A stretch of 64,000 nucleotides of DNA from Fistulifera solaris (Eukaryota; Bacillariophyta; Bacillariophyceae; Naviculales; Stauroneidaceae), in NCBI GenBank assembly GCA_030295235.1, contig AP026126.1, positions 124,001 through 188,000 of the forward strand, written 5' to 3'. A program made the position numbers and the translations under genes. Under the pieces are notes generated by a model that saw only the letters and a list, made by a program, of their open reading frames with translations, did not search any database and was not told where the DNA came from. Shown here piece after piece: positions 45,662 to 57,040 of the stretch. How positions within the stretch are numbered: position 1 is the first letter of the stretch; each line of letters opens with the position of its first letter.

Positions 45662-48600
45662 ATGTCGTCCGCAGCAGCTCGTCAAGCCGGTGCAACCACG
45701 CTAACGCAAAATTCGGAAAACTTCGGTTACAGCCGTGTTCGCTTGCGTCGTATCGTCAAAATGCAGTTTGGAATTGTAAATCCTCTTGAATTGGTGCGTT
45801 GGGATCGCGATAAAACGTCGTTGAGGAGCTCTTTTATGACGTGCGAGACAGAATGTCAGTATTTTTTCTAACTCTTTTTGACCTTGGTTCTTTCTCTTAT
45901 CGTGTAACAGAAAGAATACAGTGTCACTCAGGCGGTTACGATCAACGGTCGTAAAGTCCCTGCTGGCGTGACTCGTTACGAAACAACAATTCAAGGTCAG
46001 CCTGTTTACGGTGGTGCGAATGACCCGCGGTTGGGTTCGTTGCATGACAAGTCGGACCCTGGTTATTTCGGTCACATTGAGTTAGCTCGCCCTGTCTATC
46101 ACCAAGGCTTCATTGATCGAACGCTTAAAGTCCTCCGATGCATCTGTCACAAGTGCAGCCGTATTCGTATTGCCGAAGATGACTTCAAGTACCAGAAGTG
46201 TGTGCAGATAAACAACAAAAAGCGGCGATTAGATGCCTTGGCAGAGCTTTTGCGCAATAAAAAGAAATGTGATCACTGTCAGGCGCCTTTGCCCAAGTAT
46301 ACGAAGACGGATCTTCATATCACGACAGAGATTCCGGTAGATGCTTTGCAAGGCATCGGGGGAGACTCGAAGCAGTACTTGAGTGGCGAGACGGCTGTCA
46401 AGATCTTGAAGCAGATTCGCGAGCAAGATATCCCCACATTGGGATTGCACCCACAGCACGCGCGACCTGATTGGCTCTTGGTCCAAGTCTTGCCGGTTCC
46501 GCCGTTGCACGTTCGTCCCAGTGTCATGGCAGGTGGGACGGCTTCGGAAGACGACTTGACGCATCAGATTGTGAATGTCGTCAAGTCCAATTTGAGTCTG
46601 AAGCAGGCTCATGAGAGCGGAGAACCTGACATCGTCAAGGAACAGTTCGAGTTGGCATTGCAGCACAATGTCGCGGCTTTTATGAACAACGAGATCCGTG
46701 GACTTCCGCAAATTACCCAGCGCAGTGGACGTCCCTTGAAAACGATTGCGCAGCGCTTGAAAGGCAAAGAAGGCCGCATCCGTGGTAACTTGATGGGGAA
46801 GCGAGTGGATTTCTCTGCCCGTACTGTCATTACTGCTGATCCCAACTTGGGTATTCAGCAAGTTGGTGTTCCTCGAAGTGTCGCCATGAATTTGACGGTA
46901 CCGGTAAGAGTCACCGCTTTCAACATGCACGAACTCAGTCAAGCCGTAGCGAATGGTCCGACGCAACACCCGGGTGCGAAGCATATCATTCGCAGTGATG
47001 GCACACGCATTGATCTGCGTTACGTGAAGAATAAAAGCGAGTTGATCTTGTCTCATGGATGGATTGTGGAACGTCATTTGAAAGATGACGATGTCGTTTT
47101 GTTCAATCGGCAGCCTTCGTTGCACAAAATGAGTATCATGGGGCACCGCGCCAAGGTGCTGGACTGGAGTACGTTCCGTTTGAACCTGAGTTGTACGTCG
47201 CCCTATAATGCCGATTTTGACGGCGATGAAATGAACTTACACGTCCCTCAGAGTTTGACGGCACGAGCGGAAGCCGAATTCATGATGCTGAGTCCACGAG
47301 TGGTGGTGAGTGGCCAGTCCAACCGTCCTGTGATGGGCATTGTGCAAGATTCATTGCTGGCCGTTCAAAAGATGAGTAAACGAAGTGTCTTTATCGAAAA
47401 GGACCTATGTTTCAATCTGTTGATGTGGGTGAAGCAATGGAACGGGAAAGTTCCGATGCCAGCAATCTTAAAACCCAAACCGTTGTGGACCGGAAAGCAA
47501 CTTATCAGCCAAATCTTGCCGCCCATTCACTTGCAAGCTAAGGCCAACACCGGTCCTGGTAAGGATGCGTCGGGCAAAACGATGCCTAATGCCTTCAACA
47601 TGTACGACAGTCAAGTGACTATTATTGAAGGGGAACTTCTACAAGGCATCATCGATAAGAATACGATTGGCAAGAGTATGGGCGGTTTAATTCATACAAT
47701 TTGGTTAGACCAAGGTCATGATGCCACTGCCATGTTCATGAACCAAGTCCAGCAGCTTGTAAATTACTGGATTTTGCAGTACTCTTTCTCGATTGGTGCC
47801 ATCGACGCTGTGTCAGATGAAGCCACTATGCGACAAATTGAAAGCACGATTGACAAAGCGAAGAAACAAGTTCAAGACTTGGTGCGACAAGGCCAGTTAG
47901 GCGAGCTCGAAGTACAACCGGGGCGTACCATGATTGAGTCGTTTGAGCAGTTAGTTAACAAAGTTTTGAACACGGCACGTGACCATGCCGGAAAGTCAGC
48001 TCAATCGTCATTGGATGAGACCAATTCAGTGAAAGCCATGGTTCAAGCGGGTTCGAAGGGTAGCTTCATCAATATTTCTCAGATCATTGCTTGTGTGGGA
48101 CAGCAAAACGTCGAAGGAAAACGTATTCCTTATGGTTTCAAGAAGCGCAGTCTACCTCATTTTTCGAAGGACGACATTGGTAGCGAGTCACGTGGTTTTG
48201 TTGAGAACTCGTATCTGCGCGGATTATCTCCCCAAGAATTCTTCTTTCATGCCATGGGTGGACGAGAAGGTCTTATTGATACGGCCTGTAAAACTGCTGA
48301 GACAGGTTATATTCAGCGCCGACTTGTGAAAGCAATGGAGACTGTCATGGCTAGGTACGACGGAACACTACGAACATCCTCAGGGCAAATCGTTCAGTTT
48401 CTATACGGTGAAGACGGAATGGACGCATGCTGGATTGAGAAGCAAAAATTTGATTCGTTGACGCTTAATAAGGCTGAACTAGAAGCTCGATATCGGATGG
48501 ACACCACCAATCCCGACTTCGGTCTTGACGAACAAGGGTTACCTTTTCTTGAATCCGAGGTGCTAGAGGACTGTCGCCGTGAGCCTGAAGTGCAGATATT

Positions 48601-50905
48601 ATTGGACAGGGAGCTTGAAACGATTCGAGATGATCAAGCGACACTTCGCATTATCATGAAGTATCGCGAGCCCAATCGTGAATCCGATCCATCATCTTAT
48701 GCTCCAGGCAATGTGTTGCGTGTGATCAACAATGCCATTCGACAATTTAGATTAGATCGCAACAAACCCAGCGACTTGCATCCAAAGCAAGTGATTGAAA
48801 CGGTGTCATCGCTACTGGATCGATTAGTAGCTGTAGTCGGTGACGACCCGCTTTCCGTCGAAGCGCAAGCCAACGCCACGACGCTGTACCGTATTTTGAT
48901 CCGCAGTCTTCTCGCCTCGAAGCGTGTACTCAGCGAGTTCCGTCTGACTAAAGCCGCGCTCGAATGGGTTGTGGGAGAAATTGAAACACGCTTCTTTGTG
49001 GCAAAAGTGTCTCCAGGCGAAATGGCCGGTGTCTTGGCTGCCCAATCCATTGGTGAGCCTGCTACCCAGATGACATTGAACACATTTCATTATGCCGGAG
49101 TGTCAGCCAAAAATGTGACGCTTGGAGTTCCGAGATTGAAGGAAATCATCAATGTTGCAAAGGCGCCTAAGACTCCTGGCCTCACTGTTTACTTGCCTGT
49201 AATCGTGTCGTCAGACGAAAAAGTTGCCGAACTCGTAGTCAGTCTCCTGGAGTTTACTGTACTTGGTGATCTTGTCCGAAAGACTGAAATTTATTATGAT
49301 CCCGATGTAAAGAACACTGTCGTCAATGCAGATCAAGAACTTGTAAAAGATTTTTATGCATTCAGTGACATTGTGGAGGAAGAGTTGCGTCGTTTAAGTC
49401 CCTGGGTGTTGCGCATGGAACTCGACAAGGACCTTGTCTTCGTGAAGAAGCTTCAAATGAATGAAATATCGGCTCAAATTGCTGCAGAATACGGTGCCGA
49501 CTTGTTTGTTGAGATTTCCGATGACAATGCCGACATACTGGTCGTGCGAGTCCGCATCGTAAATGACGCACAAGCAGGAGAGGGAACGCAAGACGATGAC
49601 GATGAGGGTATGGTTGGCCAAGAAGATGATGTTTTTCTGAAGCGTCTCGAAAAGAGCATGCTCTCTACTCTCAAGCTAAGAGGAGTTGATCACGTCAAGA
49701 AAGTCTTTATGCGTGGCGGTGCTAAACGCAGCACTTGGAACGATGAGAAAGGCTTTGGTGTGCAAGATGAGTGGGTTCTTGAAACAGACGGCACGAACCT
49801 AATGGCAGTTCTAGGGGTTGACTACGTTGATGCTACACGCACTGTTTCGAACGACATCGTGGAAGTCTTTATGGCCCTTGGTATCGAGGGGTGTGCGCGG
49901 TGCGCTGTTGAGTGAACTTCGCAATGTAATTTCATTTGATGGCTCTTACGTCAATTACCGCCATTTGGCTTGCTTGGTGGATGTGATGACTATGCAAGGA
50001 CACCTTATGGCAATTGATCGGCACGGAATCAATCGCGTTGACAGTGGCCCACTCTTGCGTGCGTCATTCGAAGAAACGGTTGACATGTTGATGGATGCAG
50101 CTGTCTTTGCAGAAAGCGAAATTCTCAAAGGTGTTACTGAAAACATAATGATGGGACAATTGGCGCGAGTAGGTACTGGACAGATTGATTTGCTTTTGGA
50201 TGAAGAGAAGGTGGTTCGTGAAGCTGTCGAGGTGGTTGTCGATGAATTTGCGGCCGAGGATGACTTGGTGTTGCCGGTGCCGGCGGCATTGGTGGAGCCA
50301 CACCTTATGCCACTACACCATTTGCTCGTAGTCCCATGATGGGAGATGGTGGAGGCGCGACCCCATTCGGAGATGGCGCATTTAGTCCTGCGACTGGAGG
50401 AGCCAGTTTCTCACCCAGCTACTTCCCAGGCAGTGACCCATCTTCATCACCTAGCTATAGCGCCACTTCTCCCGCTTACAGCAGCTCTGCAACGAGCCCA
50501 CAGTACAGTCCAACAAGTCCGGCTTATTCTCCTACTTCGCCAGCTTATTCGGCGACTTCCTATGGGCCATCCTCATCGCCAGCATACAGCGCGACTAGTC
50601 CGGCTTATTCTGGCGCACAGTATTCACCAACAAGTCCCGCTTACAGCCCTACGAGCCCCGCATATTCTGTCCAATACAGTCCTACATCACCTGCCTACTC
50701 TCCCACAAGTCCTGCGTACAGTGCAACGCAGTTTTCCGCGACTTCCCCAGCCTATAGTCCGACGTCCCCTTCTTACTCTGTTCAATATTCACCAACAAGT
50801 CCCGCCTACAGCCCTACGAGCCCCGCATATTCCGTCCAATACAGTCCTACATCACCTGCGTACTCTCCAACAAGTCCGGCCTACTCCCCGAATCGCGAGG
50901 AGTGA
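45662..50905 (+). CDS. RPB1: RNA polymerase II largest subunit (RPB1)
   Basis: ATG 45662 opens exon 1 ([19 protein letters not shown]). An intron of about 52 bp (about 45859-45910, acceptor AACAG) leads to [13 protein letters not shown] and then a 1300-codon frame. Landmarks are the clamp zinc site ([18 protein letters not shown]), the active-site loop [17 protein letters not shown] with its three Mg-binding aspartates, the bridge-helix region ([20 protein letters not shown]) and the trigger loop ([19 protein letters not shown]). One base is missing at the G4 run 49888-49891 and another near 50266; beyond each the frame continues as [19 protein letters not shown] and [18 protein letters not shown]. 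The protein ends with a heptad C-terminal domain. The total of about 1730 residues is normal. The end of exon 1 is not fully resolved: one base may also be missing near 45830. Confidence 0.97.
50440..50896 (+). repeat. RPB1 C-terminal-domain heptad array
   Basis: Ten exact YSPTSPA heptads occur as five adjacent pairs, most followed by a four-residue spacer YSVQ, giving an 18-residue unit. A degenerate YSATSPA/FSATSPA set lies among them. Position 7 is Ala in nearly every repeat. Two 100-bp blocks (about 50615-50715 and 50785-50885) are nearly identical in DNA, pointing to recent tandem duplication. Confidence 0.95.
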
Positions 50906-51653
50906 TCGGAGGGGACGAAATAGGTCGAAATTAATTGCAGAATGGACTTGTTTTTAGAGCAACAGTTGATTAATTAGGATTTTTACGGATCGTGGCTGCA
51001 AAATTGCCATTCTAGTTCAAGTAGAGCAGCATCGAACGGATGACGGTTCTACCAAAGATCTCCACTTTATAGTAGCAAAGTGCTGGTTCGTGCGCTCCTT
51101 GACTGAATTTCAGTCACGATCGAAAGAAGTAAAACAGATCACACGGCAACAACAAAGTCCACAATACTAGCACTAAGTGTATGATCAGATGTACGGGCCT
51201 TGACCGTGATGCTACGAGTAACCATCATTATTCTAAACGTAATGTATTGTTTCTTGACTCCGAAAGCTTCGGTGACGGGCAGCCTCACTATACCTGGTAA
51301 GATCAAAGTGTTCACACTCGCCCTGCTTGACTGAATTTCAGCCACGATCGAGATATGGTAACCGTAAGGAACAAAGAACCCAATGTTTTTTAAAAGTCAT
51401 TGCATTTCGTAAAGATTAATCTAGTTAAGATTTTTACAGCTGATTCTAAGGATCATCTAGTTTCATTCTCAGCTTGTTTCATTGAGAAAATCCTCCGCAG
51501 TAAAGCAAAACAGTAGATGCACCATTTAACATTCGGTTCTTCAATTGATAAATGTAGCTTGACATTGAATATTTTTAAAATCCAAGCCCACATAACAGAC
51601 CTATGAGCCTCGGCTGCTTGTTACGTTCCTTCGAGCGGCATTGTACAGGGTTG
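50906..51653. other. Intergenic downstream of RPB1
   Basis: No gene seen. A 20-bp-class motif, TTGACTGAATTTCAG-CACGATCGA, occurs twice (near 51100 and 51328). Confidence 0.5.
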
Positions 51654-52260
51654 TCAAACGTTTACGGTAGAACTTCCTCTCGTCTTGGCCCCGAATGAAT
51701 AGCTCGCAAAATTTGTTGTTTGAGAAAGAACCGATACCGAATGATGGAAGGATACGTAAGCCACGTGCAAATGAAAGCGATCGGCAGTCGTCGCTTCGGG
51801 AAAATTGAAATAGTCCATCGCATGGATGTGTAAAGGAGCGGTCAATATTTGAGCACTCATGGGTATCGCTAACGCCATGGTCAATTCCGCCGTATTTCGT
51901 TCCCAGCCTCGCTCATAATCTAATTACTTGGCTACACTCGGGGCCGCGTAGAATGTAGCATACATGGTAGCCGTGTCGCGTGCGGCAAACAGGCCGAACG
52001 TTCGTAACGGAGTTTTTGCGTTTCGCAGTCTCAGAACAACCCAAAACTTTGGCAAATACGGAATCTCTCCACGCCAATAAAGAAATATTCGCCACAGCCG
52101 ATGCCGCAACCTTTCTTTGCTTGCGTGCTTCGTCGTTGCGTATCTTTTGAACATCTAAAAACATATCGGAAAGATTCGCAACAGCATGTGTACCGAAGTA
52201 GACGGCAAACTTTAAACGGAACGACAAACCTCCGAAGAATACGCGCGGCTTTGCTACCAT
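51654..52260 (-). CDS. Predicted organelle membrane protein, frame-disturbed
   Basis: ATG 52260 gives GGLSFRLKFAVYFGTHAVAN and a basic helix (RNDEARKQRKVAASAV). A second frame continues with KTPLRTFGLFAARDTATMYA and FYAAPSVAK, and after an in-frame TAA (near 51927) with MALAIPMSAQILTAPLHIHA and MDYFNFPEA. The pattern F-x-x-RD-x-x-T, then a small-residue helix, then AQ(I/L)L-x-x-P-x-H-x-x-x-(L/M)D-x-(F/Y)N resembles an uncharacterised eukaryotic family of small predicted mitochondrial membrane proteins. Both the frame change near 52035 and the stop make it either a pseudogene or a gene affected by sequence error. Confidence in a gene is moderate, in the function low. Confidence 0.5.
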
Positions 52261-52670
52261 CTCGTGAGTAGCATTCCTAATCGCGGTGAGAAATATATCT
52301 GGTAAACCGAAACGTCGGCTTCACAAGTTGTTGGCAAATTGTGAAGCGTTCTATTGTGTTTACGTACGATTCTGCTGAAATGAATCACTATTCAATGTTT
52401 TTCTTCATTTTATTTTCTATTTTGGAAATAATGATGATGGACATGGGTGATGGCGAACGGCGAGTGGGGACTTCGATGGTGGAGGACCTGAACCGGTGGT
52501 CACAATGGCACCCGCAAAGTCCATTTTTTTCTCGTTTTTCCCCTTTCAGATCGATGAATGGCCTAGGCATTAGAAGGAAATTAGGGAATAAAAATAATTA
52601 GGATAGTTTCGATTGAAAAAAAAGAACGAAAGAGAATGGTTGCAACAATATCACTTTAAATACAGTCTAC
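52261..52670. other. Intergenic
   Basis: Divergent region between a minus-strand and a plus-strand gene; nothing recognised. Confidence 0.5.
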
Positions 52671-53951
52671 ATGAGAAAGCCGTGTCATTTGTGGTGCCTG
52701 CCATTTGCGGCTGTCCTCGCACTGGCCTACAAACATCCCCAATGTGACCGTGCGCACCGGGCACAATTCCAATTTCCAGACTGCTACGTTCCTGCACACG
52801 CGGACTCTATTCTAATCCACGAAGCATCATTTTTGATGAGTCACGATGCTGCAACGGGATATATTCGTCCGGGCGATCGCTCCAAACAAGGACTGGCGTG
52901 GTCTTACGCCAAAAACCAAGTAGGGTCGGTTTATCAACAACTCAACGATGGCGCACGCGCTTTGGATCTTCGACCGAAGTTACTTGCCAACGGCACAATT
53001 ATCTTTCAGCATGGTTCGCTTATCAATATACCCGTTACTTTCGAGCAGGTGGTATCGGAGGTGGTCCAGTGGTGCGGCGAGAGCAATAATAAAGATGAGC
53101 TGGTATTAATTTTGCCGAGCAATTTCTTGTACGAACATGACCCCTCCTCGTCCGAATCGGCTACGACGTCAATGTACTCTGCAATGAAAAATGTTTACGA
53201 CAAGTTTGGAGTCACCTATCTTCATTGCAACGCGGTATACGGTCTGACAATAGGGCAAGTCAAGGAATTATCCCTTCTAGCTTCTGGGGGCTATTTGCTG
53301 GCGCTGGATGGACAGGATTATGGCGGTACTTTCTGCGGAAAATCCAATTGGATAAGAGAACAAATTGTCACATGCTGGGGAGGGTCCTCAAATTCGCCAA
53401 CAGGGAAATCTTGTCGAACTTCTCAGGCGCCACTGCAAGATTTATTTACCTATGTTCTTGCAAGTTCCAACAACCCTTCTACGGATGACGTGAACACTCT
53501 TGGTCCACCGAATGATCGTTTTAATTATCCCCTGAACGAGATTCAAGCCCTTTGGCAGGTAGACACTCGCTCTGCCGCTAAAGGCCTTGCTCATTTTTCA
53601 TCAATCTTAGAAGACAATCGACAATCTCAGGTCAATCGACACCTGGTGGAGTTGATCCATAGTGGTCAATTTCAAGTTCCAATCTCCATATTTGCCGTGG
53701 ACAATCTTGCGCTACATGGCAATGCACTCTTGTCAGTACTACGAACGGCTTGTGGTCAGTCGGATCTAGATTTTTGTGGCGTAGAGCTAGAAGCTCCTCG
53801 TATCAATTATGTGCATTTGTCGACGCGTCAACTTGTGCGGCTTGGCTTATCTGTTTACTTGGTTTGGTTAGTATTTTGGCTAGGATTGAAACTCAAAAAT
53901 TCTCGTTTACAAAGAACGTTTGTATCAAAGTTCCAGCGGCATCAAAAGTAG
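52671..53951 (+). CDS. Secreted PLC-like phosphodiesterase with C-terminal anchor
   Basis: A complete 426-residue frame starts at ATG 52671. The N-terminal 18 residues (LWCLPFAAVLALAY) form a signal peptide. The body matches the TIM-barrel PLC-like phosphodiesterase group: ASFLMSHDAATGYI supplies the first catalytic-type His, QLNDGARALDLRPKLL the acidic metal site, and IIFQHGSLINIPVTFEQVV the second His. Such proteins cleave or bind phosphodiester lipids or GPI-like substrates; the exact substrate cannot be read. Several cysteine pairs (CWGGSSNSPTGKSC) suggest an extracellular or lumenal location. Residues about 395-413 (GLSVYLVWLVFWLGLKL) form a transmembrane helix followed by a basic tail, so the catalytic domain would face the lumen or outside. 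Related algal genes form families. Confidence 0.85.
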   Translation: MRKPCHLWCLPFAAVLALAYKHPQCDRAHRAQFQFPDCYVPAHADSILIHEASFLMSHDAATGYIRPGDRSKQGLAWSYAKNQVGSVYQQLNDGARALDLRPKLLANGTIIFQHGSLINIPVTFEQVVSEVVQWCGESNNKDELVLILPSNFLYEHDPSSSESATTSMYSAMKNVYDKFGVTYLHCNAVYGLTIGQVKELSLLASGGYLLALDGQDYGGTFCGKSNWIREQIVTCWGGSSNSPTGKSCRTSQAPLQDLFTYVLASSNNPSTDDVNTLGPPNDRFNYPLNEIQALWQVDTRSAAKGLAHFSSILEDNRQSQVNRHLVELIHSGQFQVPISIFAVDNLALHGNALLSVLRTACGQSDLDFCGVELEAPRINYVHLSTRQLVRLGLSVYLVWLVFWLGLKLKNSRLQRTFVSKFQRHQK

Positions 53952-54111
53952 TTAATCATTGCGAACAAAGTCCCGAGACTCCTAAAACAGCTACACTGTC
54001 ATGGAGGTCTTCGAGCGGCCTCTTGACATGATATTCTAGGTGAATATTGATTCGTTCATCGAACACAAATCATAAGGGTCAAATAGAAAAAATCTATAAA
54101 TGCATTATCGA

Positions 54112-54830
54112 TTAAGCTGTCGCCATCTCGATCTCGTGAAATGTCGACAATGCATCTAGAACATTAATGCTCGAACTCCAGCTATTGACGACGGCTTTGA
54201 GACGCTGATAATAACGTGGATCATAAAAATTTCCCTTGTCCATGATGACATAATCACCTCCTCTAGCCTTAACAGCGGCATTGATCTCTTTTGTGTGAAG
54301 TTTCTTGTTGATTTTGTGCGATACCTTAGTCCACGGGCCCAACGGGACTTGTTGAAAGGTCGGGTCATCGACTTCCCAAAATGGTTCGGTACCGTTCTGA
54401 TAGCCACGATAACTCGGATAGAGCAGGCAAAGACCGGCATTGTCTGAGAAAATGTACGCATCATCGTAGACATCAAATGAATAAGGAAGGTTTTCTTTCG
54501 CCGGTCCAATGTTGAAAGCTAGCATGCCGTAACCACATGGAATTGTGAACTCGCGGCGATAGTAACGGCCTTCCCCAGTGTCTTCTGTCAAATACTCAAC
54601 AGTACCGTGATGAAGCTTTTTGGGATGGGGCGGGTGAATTTTCTTTGCAAAGGGACCAAGTGCAGTCTGATAGGTGAGTGGCTACAAGAGCATGATAGGA
54701 GAGACATGCCTAGAGCTGCAGTAATGACAGTCAAGAGAAGCAAACGTCCAACGCGAATCGTTCTAGTTAAAGAGCGCGGAGGCTCGTTCTGCAGCGGTTG
54801 CTTCAAGGGAAGAAAAGATTCGTCGCCCAT
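54112..54830 (-). CDS. Type II membrane protein of unknown function
   Basis: ATG 54830 gives a short basic/acidic cytoplasmic tail, then a transmembrane segment (VGRLLLLTVITAALGMSLL). The frame changes near 54636 (a CCCC run, one base apparently missing) and continues from LTEDTGEGRYYRREFTIPCG through YGMLAFNIGPAKENLPYSF to the stop at 54112. The lumenal part has aromatic-rich beta-type segments (EPFWEVDDPTFQQVPLGPW) and ends with RYYQRLKAVVNSWSSSINVL. I do not recognise the family. The next gene downstream on the right is 57 kb-side ubiquilin-like and unrelated. Confidence 0.62.
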
Positions 54831-55399
54831 GGTTTCTTATTTCGATTAACGGTAAATGAGACACGTAAATATATTACCGTGATGATGTGTGCGCCGTATT
54901 GCAATGTTCTTATAACTTTTCTATAACTCTCACCTCTTAATTTTTGTAACGGACCGCAGTCTTTCATTTTTTGGTGTCAGAAAATCTTCAACGGACGAGC
55001 AGCGCGGAGGGAGGTGCGAGGTGCGCTTTTTGTCGATACTAGTACCGGTAGGAGATTAAACAAAGTTTCATTTATCTGAAAATTCGAAGTTCCGTCATAC
55101 AAAATGCGATGGCGATTTCTCATTCAAATCTCAGTCATCACCGTGGCCCAACATGCGGTCCTTGAGAGTGGCAAGTCCAAAGGGAGAGTCGTACGTCAAC
55201 TACCAGCTATGCATCAAGCATTAGTTTCGACGTACATCTCAGGCTTAGACCTTACTTCAAGCTTATTTCGATGGTTAACTTCCCAAACACCCAGTTGAGC
55301 TCTGTAAAAACGAACATTGATTTAACTAGTGTTCATACATAATACCGAAGCCATTCCGCATCCAAAGGAACGATATTACTCGGAGTTATTAGTTAAAAC
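54831..55399. other. Intergenic
   Basis: A 64-codon plus frame at 55104-55298 has a hydrophobic start (WRFLIQISVITVAQHAV) but no other sign of a gene. Otherwise nothing seen. Confidence 0.45.
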
Positions 55400-56646
55400 C
55401 TAAGATCCATCTTGAAGAGAACGTCGAATAGCTTCAGCGATCATTTCTTCTTCTGTCATTTGCTCATCAGAGGCTCCTTCCTCCTGGTTGGCGGCAGTTC
55501 TATTACGTGCATTGTTTGCAATGAAATTGTTAAAGGAAGGCGGCATGTCACCAAAAAGGCCACCTCCGGCAAAATCCGCTGCTCTTTGTTGCATTTGCTG
55601 CCGCATAGCAGGATCCTGCATCGCCTGACTGACTTGCTGCAAGAGTGCCGGGTTGTTCAACATTTGTTCCATGTACGGATTATTTCTAAAACGTGGATCG
55701 TTTCGAATCATGTTTTGAACCATAGGGTCCTGTAGGTAATTTTCTTATTAAAACAAGCTCAAGCGGGTAATTCGAACAAAAATAAACGTACCTGCAACAT
55801 TGCTTGCAATGCGGCTGGATTTGACATAAAATCAGAAGGTATCTGATCAAAATTGAAGGGCAAGTTCGGACTAGACCCCATAGTCGGAGGCACAGGGGAA
55901 GGAGTCGGAGCCGCTGATAAAGCCTGCGCTTGACGAACCACTGCTTGTAAGGTGCCATGCGTTGCAACTAATTTTGGCCACGCTTCAGCACTCGCTTGCA
56001 GAGCATAATATTCCATTCCATCTCTGAATTCTACAATGAACCCGGCTGCTTTCATGAGCTCATCTCCGCCTCTCTTTCCCCCTAGTTTTCGTTGAAATGC
56101 AACGTTGGACTTTTTCAAAGAGCGATACTTTTCTTCCATGGGTTGTGTTACAATATTAGACACAATCTTTTCTAATGTTTGAACCGCGGTCAAATAATCT
56201 GCCGGAGATAGACCGGCACGTAGCGTTGCTAAGGCGGCTTGAAGAGGATCAGCCGTCGAATCGGGGACTGATACAGACGCCGATGGGAATGCATTGAAGG
56301 AAAGTCTACTGGCTGGTAGCGCCGCTGCTGCAGAAGCTACGTTACTTGTGGTCGCTGTTTGGCTCGATGCTGCGCCTTCCGCAGTAGACGCTGCGGGCGC
56401 CGGTTTACCCATGCAGTGAAGAACGCTACCGTCTTCTAGTTTAAATTCAGAAACAGCAAGTTGCGTGTCGTTATTCGCAATGATGCGGCCTCTGAAGATG
56501 AGTTTGAGCGTTTCAAGAGGGATTTTTGTGGCTTCCGCGACTTGTTGTCGAAGCTGCGTGGATGTAATTGATGGTTCTATTGTGAGAGGAACTTTGGGTG
56601 CGCCATCGGTACCTGTAATGGTTAATTGAATTGTTAAGGCTGACAT
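55400..56646 (-). CDS. UBL-PUB-STI1-UIM protein, ubiquilin-like
   Basis: The chosen start is ATG 56646 (MSALTIQLTITG), where the ubiquitin-like domain begins; an upstream ATG at 56796 would add 50 residues without similarity. Residues about 1-75 are the UBL (LRQQVAEATKIPLETLKLIF and RIIANNDTQL). About 140-235 form a PUB domain (LQTLEKIVSNIVTQ, FQRKLGGKRGGDELMKAAGF). The C-terminal part has STI1-type repeats (PSDFMSNPAALQAMLQ, then PYMEQMLNNPALLQQ and AMQDPAMRQQMQQR). A GT-AG intron at 55730-55791 (62 bp) separates Gln from Asp in phase 0. The last 20 residues (EEEMIAEAIRRSLQDGS) form a ubiquitin-interacting motif in place of the UBA of true ubiquilins. Such a protein would bridge p97/CDC48 (PUB), the proteasome (UBL) and ubiquitin (UIM). 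Confidence 0.9.
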
Positions 56647-57040
56647 TAAGCAAGGTTGGTAGCTTAGAAAGAAAGATAATGCTTTTGTTTGATGCCAATA
56701 GCCTTTTCTACTTGCTGCAATGCTCCGCTGCTCCGCTACGCTACGCTGCTTTATTTGCCGCGTCTGGCCTCTGGCCGCGAATGAATTCGTTCGCAAAAAA
56801 GAAACGTGACGTCAAACGTGTGATTGCAACGGAGAATAGACTTTACCAGATGATATTCTTTACTTTGTACTGTGTGTACTACTTTCGTACAAGCGTGAAC
56901 AGCCACACAAATAGTAGCAGTAGTATGGTCTAGCTAGGTTTTGGAATTACCTCGTTACATCCTTCTGAACACTCGTTTTTGGTTGTAAATTGAAAAACCT
57001 ATCGATCTTCCTCGAAGTTGATGTGATAAAAGACCATAGG
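56647..57040. other. Intergenic
   Basis: Short promoter region between two minus-strand genes; nothing further recognised. Confidence 0.5.

Noticed and set aside
45541-45685. Start of the minus-strand coiled-coil ORF at 45685
   Set aside because: That start overlaps the first codons of RPB1 and its leader; the sequence there has no coding character on the minus strand.
45662-50905. RPB1 as a pseudogene because of frame changes
   Set aside because: All catalytic motifs and the CTD are preserved; the breaks sit at short runs of one base and the gene is essential, so assembly error is the better explanation.
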